A stretch of DNA of 64,000 nt from contig BAXV01000003.1 in the NCBI GenBank assembly GCA_001310715.1, forward strand, positions 1 to 64,000. Direction: 5' to 3'. Below are positions 1-10,350 of the stretch, piece by piece (the stretch's first letter is position 1; each line of letters opens with the position of its first letter). The notes beneath the pieces were generated by a model that was given only the letters and a program-made list of their open reading frames with translations, was not told the origin of the DNA and did not search any database. The position numbers and the translations under genes are program-made. This DNA comes from Pseudovibrio sp. JCM 19062 (GTDB taxonomy: Bacteria > Pseudomonadota > Alphaproteobacteria > Rhizobiales > Stappiaceae).

Positions 1-1729
1 CTTCTTTGGGTCCTTATTCTGGTGCTGTTCGGCGCGCTGGTTGCGGTGTTCTCCCGCAATATTCCTCAGCAGCTGCGAGCCGCAACACTTGGCGCACAGG
101 CTGGGTTTCCTTTGCCTTCCTGCTGTTTGTCATCGTCGCCTCCAACCCGTTTGAGCGCATAAGTCCAGCACCTTTGCAGGCTCTGGCCTCAACCCAATGC
201 TGCAGGATGTGGGACTGGCGATCCACCCGCCACTACTTTATATCGGCTATGTTGGCTTCTCTATCGTCTTCGCCTTTGCAGCAGCTGCTCTCATGCTTGG
301 CAAACTTGATGCCGCTTGGGCGCGCTGGGTACGTCCATGGATCCTCGTAAGCTGGATCTTTCTGACCCTCGGCATCGCAATCGGTTCTTACTGGGCCTAT
401 TACGAACTCGGCTGGGGTGGCTGGTGGTTCTGGGATCCGGTCGAAAACGCATCCTTCATGCCTTGGCTCACCGGTACCGCGCTGCTGCACTCTGCTATCG
501 TGATGGAACGTCGGGACGCGCTTAAGGTCTGGACCGTGTTCCTCGCCCTGCTGACATTCTCCTTGTCGCTGCTGGGAACCTTCCTCGTCCGCTCCGGTGT
601 ATTGACTTCCGTTCATGCATTTGCTGTTGATCCGGCGCGTGGTCTCTTCATCCTTGCCATCCTGCTGATCTTTGTAGGCGGCTCGCTCACACTGTTTGCA
701 TGGCGTGCACCGCTGCTGCGTCAGGGCGGCCTGTTTGCACCAATCAGCCGTGAAGGCTCTCTGGTTCTGAACAACCTGTTCCTCACAACAGCCTGCGCGG
801 CAGTCTTTGTCGGCACGCTCTACCCACTGGTTCTGGAAGCCTTCACCGGTGACAAGATCTCCGTGGGGGAACCGTTCTTCAACCTGACATTCGGTCCAAT
901 CATGGTGCCGGTGCTCATCCTGATACCATTCGGTCAGCTTCTTGCATGGAAGCGCGGTGATATCTGGGGCGTTGCGCAGCGTCTGACCTCTGCCTTCATT
1001 CTGGCCATTCTTGCAACTGTCGCGCTGGTCTGGTTCATGGGCGCAAGCACAACAAGCATCATGACTGCTTTCGGCTTCGGTCTGGCATTCTGGGCAATCT
1101 TCGGCTCCCTGTGGGAAATCGTTGACCGCTCTCAGGTGTTCAAAGTCGGTTTTACGCGTGCCATGGCTCGTGTCAAAGGCTTCCCGCCAACTGTCTGGTC
1201 GACCGTTCTTGGCCACGCAGGTCTGGGCATTACGGTGCTGGGTATCGTCACAACACTGGCGTTTGAATCCGAGCACGTTGAAGTGATGCATCCGGGTGAG
1301 ACGCTGGAGCAGAACGGCTACCACATCACCTATGAGAACAGCTGGACCCGCAACGGCGCGAACTATCAGGAGCTGGTCTCCCAGTATACGCTTCGCAAAG
1401 GCGATAAGATTGTCGGCATCATGGAGCCTGCCAAACGGGCTTATGTGTCCAGCGGTATGCCAATGAGTGAAACGTCTATCGCCACCTTCGGCTTCTCACA
1501 GGTCTACTTCGCAACAGGTGACACGGACGAGAACGGTGGTATTGTGACACGCATCTACTTCAAACCACTGATCACACTGATCTGGATCGGCACACTGTTT
1601 ATGTCGCTGGGTGGAGTTATTGCATTGTTGGACCGCCGCCTGCGTGTTGGTGCTCCTGTCTCTGCACGCAAACGCAAAGCTGCTAAAAATGCTATTGCAT
1701 CAGCAGCTCCACGCCGGCGGAGTAAATGA
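1..1729 (+). CDS. ccmF: Cytochrome c maturation heme lyase subunit CcmF (5' end cut by window edge)
   Basis: CcmF is the large inner-membrane subunit of the system I cytochrome c maturation machine; with CcmH and CcmI it moves heme from CcmE onto apocytochrome c on the periplasmic side. About 575 residues are visible and the N-terminus lies off the left edge. The diagnostic tryptophan-rich heme-handling motif WGGWWFWDPVENASFMPW is at roughly 412-465, followed by many hydrophobic helices and a periplasmic stretch before the last helix near 1570-1630. Reading frame breaks once near 100-107 (one g missing before ctgggtttcc) and once near 165-175; across them the peptide reads LLWVLILVLFGALVAVF, then WVSFAFLLFVIVASNPFER, then MLQDVGLAIHPPLLYIGYVG, in normal CcmF order. 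The TGA stop overlaps the ccmH start, so the two are translationally coupled. Confidence 0.93.
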
Positions 1730-2213
1730 CCATGAAGATGAAGTTCATACTGGTATTGATCTCCTCCATACTTCTGGGAGCGCCGCTTGCTACGCAGTCA
1801 ACCCGGATGAGGTCCTTCAGGACCCCGTTCTGGAATCGCGGGCTCGCGTGATCTCAAAAGAAGTGCGCTGCGTGGTCTGTCAGAACCAGTCCATCGACGA
1901 TTCCAACGCTCAACTGGCGAAAGATCTGCGTCTTCTGGTGCGTGAACGTCTGGTGGAAGGTGACAGCAATCAGGAAGTCCTCGACTATCTGGTTGCACGC
2001 TACGGCGAGTTCGTATTGCTCAAGCCACGCTTTGCATTACACACCCTGTTCTTGTGGGGTGGCGGGCCGCTGGCTCTGCTGATCGGAAGTTTCTTCCTGT
2101 GGCGTGCTTCTAAAAAGAAGAAGTACGCGCCGCTAGCAACCAGCACAGCGGGCGTCAAACCGCTCACGGCGGAAGAACAAGCCGAACTTGATAAGCTGAT
2201 GTCTTCCAAATAA
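1726..2213 (+). CDS. ccmH: Cytochrome c maturation protein CcmH (CycL)
   Basis: CcmH is a periplasm-facing thioredoxin-like protein that reduces the CXXC heme-binding site of apocytochromes before heme ligation. The sequence shows an N-terminal signal anchor (ATGACCATGAAG start, hydrophobic ILVLISSILLGAPLA), the redox motif RCVVCQNQ at about 1866-1889, and a C-terminal transmembrane helix (LFLWGGGPLALLIGSFFLW) followed by a basic tail, which is the short alphaproteobacterial CcmH form. The start ATG at 1726 overlaps the ccmF stop (ATGA); 1732 is an alternative. One base is missing near 1791-1794, between the signal peptide and the mature AVNPDEVLQDP segment. Identity is secure from the motif and the ccmF neighbour. 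Confidence 0.92.
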
Positions 2214-2223
2214 AACTGTTATA

Positions 2224-2250
2224 GAGCCGCAAACCCCGTTTGCGGGGCTC
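2224..2250 (+). terminator. Hairpin downstream of ccmFH
   Basis: GAGCC-GCAAAC pairs with GTTTGC-GGGGCTC just after the ccmH stop. The following T-tract is weak (acctttaatc), so termination is plausible but not certain. Confidence 0.5.
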
Positions 2251-2377
2251 ACCTTTAATCACATCTTCTTGCAACCAGTTGAATTGTAAAGGTGCGCGTA
2301 AGCGCACACTAGATACCTGTCTCTTAAAATAAAATTTGAATGTGCTAGCTGCACAAAAAAAAGACAGGACAGTTTGA

Positions 2378-3145
2378 ATGGCAGACGATCCCATCAAGTT
2401 AGAGTTTGAAGGCTCTCAGGGCGCCGAGCTTGCCGCACGGCTGGATAAGCCCGAGGGCGATCCCAAAGCATATGCGCTGTTTGCGCATTGTTTCACCTGT
2501 TCCAAGGATCTTTCCGCCGCCCGCCGCATCGCGGCAGCGCTCACCAAAGACGGCATAGCCGTGCTGCGCTTTGACTTCACGGGCCTTGGAAACAGCGGCG
2601 GCGATTTCGCGTCCACCAACTTCTCTTCCAATCTTCAGGACCTCGTTCTGGCAGCCGATTACATGCGTCAGCATTATGAGGCACCAAAGCTGCTCGTGGG
2701 CCATTCCCTTGGCGGCGCTGCCGTTCTTGCAGCCGCCTCTGAGGTGCCGGAAGTTAAAGCCGTGGCCACTATCGGTGCTCCCGCCTCAGCCGATCACGTG
2801 ATTCATAATTTCGGCGCGTCTTTGGACGAGATTAAAGAAAACGGAGAAGCAACCGTTCAACTGGGTGAACGCCCGTTTAAGATTAAGCGTCAGTTTATCG
2901 ATGATCTTGAAGCACAAGATGTGCGCTCAAGGGTTGCAACGCTTAAAAAAGCGGTGCTGGTTCTTCACTCTCCCATTGATGCAACCGTTGGCATCGAGAA
3001 TGCAGCACAGATCTTCGAGGCAGCTAAGCACCCGAAATCCTTTGTGTCTTTGGATGACGCCGACCATTTGCTCGTCAAATACAAAGATGCAGACTACGCA
3101 GCCCGCGTGATTGCAGCCTGGTCTACTCGCTATATGAACGGCTAA
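2378..3145 (+). CDS. Alpha/beta hydrolase (YbaC/esterase type, without the common OsmC fusion)
   Basis: An intact 255-residue alpha/beta-hydrolase-fold protein. The nucleophile elbow GHSLGG (about residues 107-112) supplies the serine, the oxyanion region HCFTCSKDL is near residues 37-45, and the acid and histidine are in HSPIDATVG and DADHLLVKY near residues 197 and 231. In many bacteria this domain is the N-terminal half of a hydrolase-OsmC fusion; here the protein ends after the hydrolase with no OsmC part nearby. Substrate cannot be read from sequence; a small ester, thioester or acyl substrate is likely. It is a monocistronic unit flanked by hairpins on both sides. No signal peptide, so probably cytoplasmic. 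Confidence 0.85.
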   Translation: MADDPIKLEFEGSQGAELAARLDKPEGDPKAYALFAHCFTCSKDLSAARRIAAALTKDGIAVLRFDFTGLGNSGGDFASTNFSSNLQDLVLAADYMRQHYEAPKLLVGHSLGGAAVLAAASEVPEVKAVATIGAPASADHVIHNFGASLDEIKENGEATVQLGERPFKIKRQFIDDLEAQDVRSRVATLKKAVLVLHSPIDATVGIENAAQIFEAAKHPKSFVSLDDADHLLVKYKDADYAARVIAAWSTRYMNG

Positions 3146-3147
3146 GA

Positions 3148-3177
3148 AAACCTCAGCCGTTGCCTGTTCCGAGGTTT
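3148..3177 (+). terminator. Terminator after the alpha/beta hydrolase gene
   Basis: AAACCTC and GAGGTTT form a 7-bp stem with a 16-base loop directly after the TAA stop at 3143-3145. Only a short T-tract follows. Confidence 0.5.
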
Positions 3178-3222
3178 CCCCATCATTACAGAAGATTAAT
3201 GTAGCAGATAGGTGTTTGTAAG

Positions 3223-3330
3223 GTTCGCTCTGGCATAGTCACACTCAACGAAATGCAAACGCCCGCCTTCCCAGAGCGCATTTGGTTTGATTGGCTCCAG
3301 TCAACTCCATGAGTTCGCTCCGGCATAGTC
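3223..3330. repeat. 18-bp direct repeat pair upstream of htrA
   Basis: GTTCGCTCTGGCATAGTC at 3223-3240 recurs as GTTCGCTCCGGCATAGTC at 3313-3330 (one mismatch), 90 bp apart start to start. Both copies lie in the htrA leader or promoter region. They could be binding sites for a regulator or the trace of a small duplication; no known consensus was recognised. Confidence 0.6.
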
Positions 3331-3356
3331 GGGTCCAGATTGACTAATGGAGTTGA
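3301..3356 (+). promoter_or_regulatory. Inverted repeat that would bury the htrA ribosome binding site
   Basis: TCAACTCCAT (3301-3310) is the exact reverse complement of ATGGAGTTGA (3347-3356). The right arm contains GGAG at 3349-3352, the Shine-Dalgarno sequence for the htrA ATG at 3362. In the transcript the two arms can pair as a 10-bp stem enclosing a 36-base loop that holds one copy of the direct repeat. Such a fold would limit htrA translation until it melts or is remodelled. The pairing is seen directly; the regulatory role is inferred. Confidence 0.5.
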
Positions 3357-3361
3357 GCCAA

Positions 3362-4908
3362 ATGAAGTTGACTAAGAACGCAGGTTCCAACGTTGTGTCC
3401 CTGTCTGCTGCAAAACCCTCTTCTAAACGTCGTTCCCGTCTTCTCAATGGTACCATGGCACTGGCACTCGCAGGTGCGATGGTTGCTCCGCTGACACTGG
3501 TCCCAAGTACTTCCCAGGCAGAGCCTGTAAGTGTGGACGGACCAGCCTTGCCAAACTTTGTTGGCCTTGTGGAAGCTGTCCAACCCACTGTTGTCTCCGT
3601 ACGCGTGCGCTCCGAGGTGCGGGAAGATGAACGCCAGAGCGGCATTCCGCCAATGTTCCGCGACATGCCGGAGGATCATCCACTCCAGAAATTCTTCCGT
3701 GAATTCGGTGGCCCCGGTAGCGATACACAGAACAATGCGCCCCCTCGCAGACGGTTTGATCAGTCACAGGGCTCCGGCTTCTTCATCTCTGCAGATGGCT
3801 ACGTTGTAACCAATGAGCACGTTGTTGAAGGCGGTACAGACTTCACTGTCGTTACCAGTGAAGGCGAAGAGCTTGACGCAACTCTGGTTGGCTCTGACAA
3901 ACGCTCTGATCTGGCGCTCCTGAAAGTGGAAGGCGATGATGACTTTGCTTACGTTGCATTTTCAGAAGAACCGCCATTGGTTGGTGAATGGGTGGTTGCA
4001 GTAGGCAACCGTTCGGACTAGGCGGCACCGTCACAGCTGGTATCGTCTCCGCCCGTGGCCGTGATATCGGTGCAGGCATCTACGACGACTTCCTCCAGAT
4101 TGATGCATCCGTAAACCGCGGAAACTCCGGTGGTCCGGCCTTCAACGTAAAGGGCGAAGTGATCGGGGTGAACTCCGCAATCGTCTCTCCAAGCGGTGGC
4201 AACGTGGGCATCGCATTTGCGATCCCTGGCCAGACTGCGAAACAGATCATTGATGATCTGAGAGAAATGGTGCAGTTACCCGTGGTTGGCTTGGTGTTCA
4301 GATCCAGCCGGTGACCGAAGACATTGCAGACTCTCTTGGCCTCGATAGCGAAAACGGCACACTGGTTGCTGAGGTTCAGCCAAACACCCCGGCACAGGCT
4401 GCCGGCTTCCAGGCTGGTGACATCATCCTCAAGGTTGATGGTGAAGAGGTAAACGGACCGCGCGAACTGGCGCGGGTGATTGCCGGTTACTCACCAAACA
4501 CCCAGGTTGAGATCGAATTCTGGCGTAATGGCGAAATCAGCACACAACTGTGGAGCTTGGCACCATTCCTGAAGAGGAAGGACAAGCCTCAATTAATCGG
4601 GATCAGGATACAAGCACAGCCTTGATAGAAAGCCTCGGTCTGGGGCTGTCAACTGCAGCTCAGGCAGGCGTGGATGAAGAAGGCGTTGTCATCACCAGCG
4701 TGGCGCCAGACGGCCCAGCTGCCGACAAGGCCTTGCACCCGGTGCAATCATCACCGAGGTCGCTGGTGTCAAGGTGACAACCCCGGCAGAAGTTGCTGAG
4801 CAGGTGCAAAACGCCCGTGAACAAGGCCGCCGCGCAGTGCTGCTTCGTGTCACCCGCGGTGACAACACACTCTTCGTCGCGATCCCGCTCGAAAATTCCG
4901 AGGATTAA
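3362..4908 (+). CDS. degP: Periplasmic serine protease/chaperone of the HtrA/DegP (Do) family
   Basis: HtrA/DegP degrades or refolds damaged envelope proteins. The reconstructed protein has an N-terminal signal sequence (basic KRRSRLLN, then a hydrophobic stretch ending at SQAEP), a trypsin-like domain with catalytic His in [10 protein letters not shown], Asp in [10 protein letters not shown] and Ser in [10 protein letters not shown], and two PDZ domains. Start ATG at 3362 has GGAG nine bases upstream; an in-frame ATG at 3347 exists but overlaps that Shine-Dalgarno. Four single-base losses break the frame: near 4011 (GNPFGLGG reads GNRSD-stop), 4269, 4548 and 4730, each fitting a run shortened by one. 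Length about 515 residues is normal for the Do family. It is followed by a terminator and then the feuPQ-like pair. Confidence 0.93.
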
Positions 4909-4959
4909 GTCGCTTTAAAGAATGTGGGTCACGGGAATTGCCCCTCCCGTGATCCCTTA

Positions 4960-4994
4960 TCGAAGCACAAGTCATTCTCTCATGTGTGCTTCGA
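4960..4994 (+). terminator. Terminator of htrA
   Basis: TCGAAGCACA (4960-4969) pairs perfectly with TGTGCTTCGA (4985-4994), followed by a T-rich TTGTTTG. A second imperfect hairpin, GGGTCACGGGA with TCCCGTGATCCC, precedes it at 4926-4956. Confidence 0.65.
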
Positions 4995-5108
4995 TTGTTT
5001 GCGGGTCTGATAGCAAGAGTAGCCCTCAACTTGTATCAGTCCCTCTGACCAATGCTGGAAGAAAAGGCAGGGATCCAATCATCTGCCGACTTCACTTATA
5101 AAACTTAT

Positions 5109-5151
5109 GCAAATGCTGAGGGTTACCCCCAACAGCATTTGCATTTTTTTT
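5109..5151 (+). terminator. Strong intrinsic terminator just upstream of the response regulator gene
   Basis: GCAAATGCTG (5109-5118) and CAGCATTTGC (5133-5142) form a perfect 10-bp stem followed by A and eight T residues (5144-5151). It is the strongest terminator-like element here, yet it sits 30-55 bp before the downstream start codon and about 115 bp after the htrA terminator. It could end a small RNA transcribed from about 5000, or attenuate the two-component operon. Confidence 0.7.
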
Positions 5152-5204
5152 CGTTTCCCGTCATTGTGAGGAAACGACCAATGCCTTGCTCTGGGAACGA
5201 GAAA

Positions 5205-5885
5205 ATGAGAATCCTGGTTATTGAAGATGATCGCGAAGCAGCAGATTACTTGCTCAAAGCATTAAAGGAAGCAGGGCACTCTCCTGATCATGCCGACAAT
5301 GGCGAAGACGGCCTTGAGCTTGCAATTTCCAACACTTGGGATGTGCTCGTCATTGACCGAATGCTGCCCAAGCGTGATGGCCTCTCTATCATTGAAACAC
5401 TGCGCGCATCCGGTGATGAAACGCCTGTTCTGATCCTGTCAGCGCTGTCCCAGGTCGACGACCGCGTAAAAGGTCTGCGCGCAGGTGGGGATGACTACCT
5501 GTCCAAGCCCTACGCCTTCTCTGAGTTGCTGGCGCGTGTTGAAGTGCTCAGCCGGCGCAAGGCAGGACCACAAGTGGAAACCAAACTGCAAACTGCTGAT
5601 CTCGTCCTGGACCGCCTTGCCCACTCCGTGAGCCGTGCAGGGCAAGAGATTGTGCTGCAGCCCCGCGAGTTCCGGCTGCTGGAATACCTCATGAAACATG
5701 CCGGACAGGTGGTGACCCGCACCATGCTGTTGGAGAACGTCTGGGACTATCATTTCGATCCGCAGACCAACGTGATTGACGTCCACATCTCAAGGCTCCG
5801 CTCGAAGATCGACAAAGGCTTTGATTTCCCATTGCTTCATACGGTTCGTGGTGCAGGATATTCCATCCGTGACAGCTCTCACTAG
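5205..5885 (+). CDS. feuP: OmpR/PhoB-type response regulator, FeuP-like
   Basis: DNA-binding response regulator partnering the histidine kinase that follows. Receiver domain at residues 1-115: acidic pocket EDD (MRILVIEDDREAADYL), phospho-acceptor Asp in LVIDRMLPKRDG, conserved Thr/Ser in LILSALS and Lys in YLSKPYAFSEL. A winged-helix OmpR domain follows (LQPREFRLLEYLMKHAGQVV, VIDVHISRLRSKID, TVRGAGYSI). Start ATG at 5205 gives the family-standard MRILVIEDD; an in-frame ATG at 5181 with GAGGA eight bases upstream would add eight residues. The frame is intact. In rhizobia the pair next to the cyc/ccm genes is FeuPQ, tied to iron uptake and envelope control; the name rests on that neighbourhood plus sequence character, so it is probable rather than proven. 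Confidence 0.88.
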   Translation: MRILVIEDDREAADYLLKALKEAGHSPDHADNGEDGLELAISNTWDVLVIDRMLPKRDGLSIIETLRASGDETPVLILSALSQVDDRVKGLRAGGDDYLSKPYAFSELLARVEVLSRRKAGPQVETKLQTADLVLDRLAHSVSRAGQEIVLQPREFRLLEYLMKHAGQVVTRTMLLENVWDYHFDPQTNVIDVHISRLRSKIDKGFDFPLLHTVRGAGYSIRDSSH

Positions 5886-7361
5886 AATTCTCTCCACCAC
5901 CGCCTTCAAGCTGGCAGCTATTTATCTGACGTCGTTTACGGCGCTTTCGGTGTTTCTGTTTATCTTCATTTCCAACAACACCATGATCTGATGAATAAGC
6001 AGGTTGTGCAAACGGTTGATGCAGAGATTCAAGGCCTTGCCGAGCAGTACGCACAAAACGGCATTAACGGGCTTGTGGTGGGCGTGGAACGCAGGGTGAG
6101 AAGCCCCAACTCAAACCTCTATCTCATTCTGGATTATGCCGGAAACTTTATTACCGGCAACATCGCCTACCTGCCGGAAAAGGTGCTCTCGGGTCCAATG
6201 GTAGCATTCAGGTCGTAACTTACACACCACTGGGCCTTCCTGAAACCGACGAAAACAAAGCACGGGCCATTGTCAGGATCTTTGAGCTGCCCGGCAACTT
6301 CAAACTGCTGGTCGGACGGGATTTGGAAGATCAGGTCCATCTGAAGAGCCTGCTCGGAGACGCGCTCACCCTTTGGCTCGTTGGCATGATTGTGCTGGCT
6401 GGCATCACATGGTTCTTCCTCAATCGCCGTATTCTCAAGCGCATCGACAATCTGTCCATGAGCTCACGGCAGATCATGGAGGGCGATCTGGCCGGGCGTT
6501 TGGATGTTACCGGAAATGGCGACGAGTTTGACCGGCTGGCAAGCAATCTCAACGTGATGCTGGACCGCATTGAAGAGCTGATGCAGGGCTTGAAAGAGGT
6601 TTCCGACAACATTGCCCATGACCTCAAAACACCGCTCACACGCATGCGTGGACGCGTTGAAGCGGCCTTGCGACAGGACTTGAGTGTAGAAGATGGACGC
6701 AAGTGTCTGGAAGACACGCTTGTTGAAACAGATGAGCTGATTAACACCTTCAATGCACTCCTGCGTATAGCACGTGTCGAATCCGGATCAACAGGCGCTC
6801 AACTCAAACCCCTCAGACTGAGCAATATCGTTAGCGACGTATGTGAGCTGTATGAGCCGGTTGCGGAAGATGACGGAGTCGAGTTCTCAGTCCAGATTGA
6901 AGACGAGCCGGTGATTGATGGTGATCGCGAGCTTCTGGCTCAGGCATTGGCGAATTTAATTGAAAACGCCCTCAAATACGGCCGTCCAATCCAAGACACC
7001 GCTAAACCCCTGATCAAAGTCGTACTGTCCGCAACCGGCGAGCAGGCTATACTGCGCGTGGAAGACAACGGAGTTGGAATCGCGGAAGCTGACCGTGAAC
7101 GGGTGTGCAATCGGTTTGTGCGCCTCGATGCTCCCGCCATGCACCGGTTCTGGGCTTGGATTGTCCCTGATCAAGGCAGTGGTAACCCTTCATCAGGGAG
7201 AATTGCAGCTCATATCAGCTGGTTCTGAAGATGATTCTGGAAGTGAAGGACAAACTGGTCTATGTGCCCGGGTTGTTCTGCCCCTCAATAAGGGGCAAAG
7301 AGGTGAGGGAGAGGGCAACGAAGCATGGGACAAGGCTCAGAAGAAGAACGCCACCAGCTAA
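5869..7361 (+). CDS. feuQ: Sensor histidine kinase, FeuQ-like
   Basis: Membrane sensor kinase for the preceding regulator; the GTG start at 5869 overlaps its 3' end by 17 bases. Order of parts: TM1 (LAAIYLTSFTALSVFLFIFI), a periplasmic segment of about 125 residues, TM2 (LWLVGMIVLAGITWFFL), HAMP, HisKA with the phospho-acceptor in NIAHDLKTPLTRMRG (about 6610-6655), then the ATP-binding domain with N box LANLIENALKYG, G1 RVEDNGVGIA and G2 GSGLGLSL. Frame breaks: one base lost near 5988, one near 6193 and two near 7130-7150. The last segment runs to the TAA at 7361 and overlaps the glnE start by 37 bases, so feuPQ and glnE look co-transcribed. Confidence 0.87.
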
Positions 7362-10350
7362 CCAACAACACTGTGCAGCATAAACACCGCAAGGGGACGC
7401 TTGCCCCGTTGTTTGAGCGTTTGGAGCGACAGCCTGTGTGCGCAGATGATGATCTGGGCAACCGGCATCTGCAAGACCTGATAGAAAAGCTCGAACACAA
7501 AGATCTCATGTCTGTGTTTGAGCAGCAATGTGAGCAGGCCCCACACCTGCGCGCCTTCATCAAAGGCATAATGGTCAACGCGCCATTCTTACGCGAGATC
7601 ATACTGCGCGACGCTTCGCGCTTCCTGCGCATTTTGGGAACCCCGCCAGAAGAGACTGTCTCCGCCCTCCTGCACAATTGCCTGACAGCCAGACCCACCA
7701 GTGAAGCAGAACTCATGCAGTCGCTGCGGCTGGCCAAGCAGGAACTTGCGCTGACCGTCGCTCTGGCCGATATCGCAGGGGCATGGCATCTGGAGAGTGT
7801 GACAGGCGCTCTCACCAGATTTGCCGACGCCTCCCTGACAGCCAGTCTGCGCTTCTGCCTGCGTGAGCTGGAAGCCAGAGGCAAGTTTGACCCTGTTGAT
7901 CCGGAAAAGCCGGAAAAAGAAGCTGGCTTCTTCATTCTTGCCATGGGCAAACATGGAGCAGGGGAGTTGAACTACTCCTCCGACATTGATCTTATCGTTC
8001 TGTATGATCCTGAGCGTTGTCGCCTGACTGGCGGCGCAGAAGCACCTGTCGAGTTCGTTCGCATCACCCGCCGCATGGTCAAACTCATGAACGAGCGCAC
8101 TGGTGATGGCTATGTCTTCAGAACCGACCTGCGCCTTCGCCGGATCCGGGAGCAACACCATTGGCAATCTCCGTTCCTGCGGCGCTGGTCTACTATGAAG
8201 GCTTGGGACAGAATTGGGAACGCGCCGCCCTCATCAAGGCCCGCCCTTGTGCAGGCGATATCAAAGCTGGCGAACTTTTTCTTGAAGAGATTCGCCCGTT
8301 CGTCTGGCGCAAGTATCTGGACTATGCAGCCATCTCGGACGTGCACTCCATCAAACGTCAGATCCACGCCCACAAAGGCTTCAGCAAAATTACCGTCGCA
8401 GGCCACAACGTAAAGCTAGGCCGCGGTGGTATACGTGAAGTTGAGTTCTTTGCGCAGACCCAGCAGCTTATCGCTGGTGGCCGTAATCCGCAGCTGCGTG
8501 ATCGACGTACGCTCATCACCTTGGAACGGCTGGCCGACTGTGGCTGGATTGACGAATCCACTGCGGTTGAAATGGAAGAAGCCTACCGCTACCTGCGCGA
8601 GGTTGAACACCGCATCCAGATGATCAACGATGAACAGACCCATATTCTTCCCAAGGAAGATGAGGCGCTTGCACGTGTCTATCACCTGATGGGTACTGCG
8701 GAACGCCCAGAGTTTGCCAAGCAGATCCGCAGCAAGTTTGAGCTGGTAGAAAAGCACTATTCCGGCCTGTTTGAAGACGAACCTGAACTAGCACTGGACC
8801 TTGGTAATCTGGTCTTTACGGGGGATGATGAAGACCCAAATACACTTGAGACCCTCATGCAACTTGTTCCAGCGCCCGCTGGATGCCATCCGGACCATCC
8901 GCCAATGGCATTACGGCAGGTACCCGGCAGTGCGCGCGACAAAAGCACGCCAACGCTTGACCGAGTTTACGCCAACTCTGCTGGACGCACTAGCCCGTAC
9001 CGAAAATGCCGATCAAGCCCTGCTCACATTTGATACATTCCTCTCCAAACTGCCCATGGGCGTTCAGCTGTTTGGATTGCTGAAGTCCAACCCACACCTC
9101 CTAAAATTGCTGACCATGATCATGGGCAACGCGCCCCGCATGGCCGAGATCGTCTCCAAACGTGTCCATGTTCTGGACGCTTTGCTTGATCCTGCTTTCT
9201 TCGGCGGCGCACCAACTGCAGAGCAGATTGAGACCGCACTTGCCGTCACGCTGGATCAGGCAGGGTATTACGAGGACGCGCTGGACCGCGCTCGTATTTT
9301 TGTACAGGAACAACAATTCCTGCTGGGCCTGCGCCTGATCACGGGCACGATTACCGCAGCTGAACTGGGGCAGGGGCTTTCAACACTGGCCGATGCTGTA
9401 CTCTGCCAGCTGCTTCCCCGTGTTCAACAGGAACTGGAAGAGGCCCACGGCAAAATCCCGGGTGCTGAACTTGCCCTCATTGCTATGGGCAAACTCGGTG
9501 GCCGTGAAATCACCTGCGCCTCCGATCTGGATCTGATCCTGCTCTACGACTTGCCAGAGGATGCGATGCAAAGTGATGGCAAACGCCCGCTTGCACCAAG
9601 TCAGTACTACAGCCGTCTCACCCAGCGCCTTGTGTCTGCGTTAACAGCGCCAACGGCAGAGGGTGTTCTTTACGAGGTGGATTTCCGCTTGCGCCCTTCC
9701 GGCAACTCCGGACCGCTTGCAACGCGCTTCGCTGCCTTCAAGGACTATCAGGCCAATCATGCATGGACATGGGAACATATGGCTCTGACACGTGCACGCG
9801 TCATCACCAGTTCCAGCCCTGACTTCTCCGAACAGATTGATAGTGCATTTCGCAGCTGCTGCAGGATAAACGCGATCTTGAAAAGCTGGCGCTGGATGTG
9901 AGTGATATGCGTGCCCGGATCCAGAAGGATAAGCCAGCTAAAAGCCCATGGCAGATCAAGGGCATTCCAGGTGGACTGGTCGATATTGAGTTCATCGCTC
10001 AATTCTTGCAGTTGGCGCACGGAGCGGATCATCCGCAAATACTCCAGACCCGAACCGAGGATGCTTTGCAAAAGGCACGCGAGGCCGGTCTGCTGAGTGA
10101 GGAAGATGCCGATACGCTCATCCCTGCACTGCGAAACTATGATGATCTTAGACAGATCCTCAAATTAACGCTGACCGGAAGCTTTAACCCGACAAGCGCC
10201 CCCAAGGGCCTGCTCGATCTGCTGGTTAGTACCGGTGGAGAGCCTGACTTCGAGCGTTTGACCATCTATCTGCAAGACCAGCAGGTAAGGGTGCGCCAAT
10301 CCTTCGAAAAACTGATTGGTAAAGTGACGCCTGCTGATAAGAACAGCTAG
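7325..10350 (+). CDS. glnE: Bifunctional glutamine synthetase adenylyltransferase/adenylyl-removing enzyme GlnE
   Basis: GlnE attaches AMP to, or removes it from, glutamine synthetase in response to PII proteins and so sets ammonium assimilation. About 1,008 codons, the usual length. Both nucleotidyltransferase domains are visible: the N-terminal deadenylylating one with ELNYSSDIDLIVLYD near 7965-8010, and the C-terminal adenylylating one with LGGREITCASDLDLILLYD near 9490-9550; the linker and C-terminal helices (GGLVDIEFIAQFLQL) follow. The N-terminal domain motif GAGELNYSSDID keeps its aspartates. Frame breaks: one base near 8143, two near 8872-8880 (reading LMQLGFQRPLDAI across them) and one near 9862. 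The start overlaps the feuQ end. An interspersed palindromic repeat and a shared terminator lie downstream. Confidence 0.95.

Noticed and set aside
233..1324. Leftward 363-codon frame opposite ccmF
   Set aside because: Cys/Gln-rich shadow of the CcmF helices; no start context and no homology features.
3362..4908. HtrA as a cluster of several short genes or a pseudogene
   Set aside because: The pieces join in order with one base restored at each break and recover the catalytic triad and both PDZ domains.
5052..5204. N-terminal extension of the response regulator from 5052
   Set aside because: The extension runs through a strong terminator hairpin and lacks receiver-domain features; the family start is MRILVIEDD at 5205, or 5181 at most.
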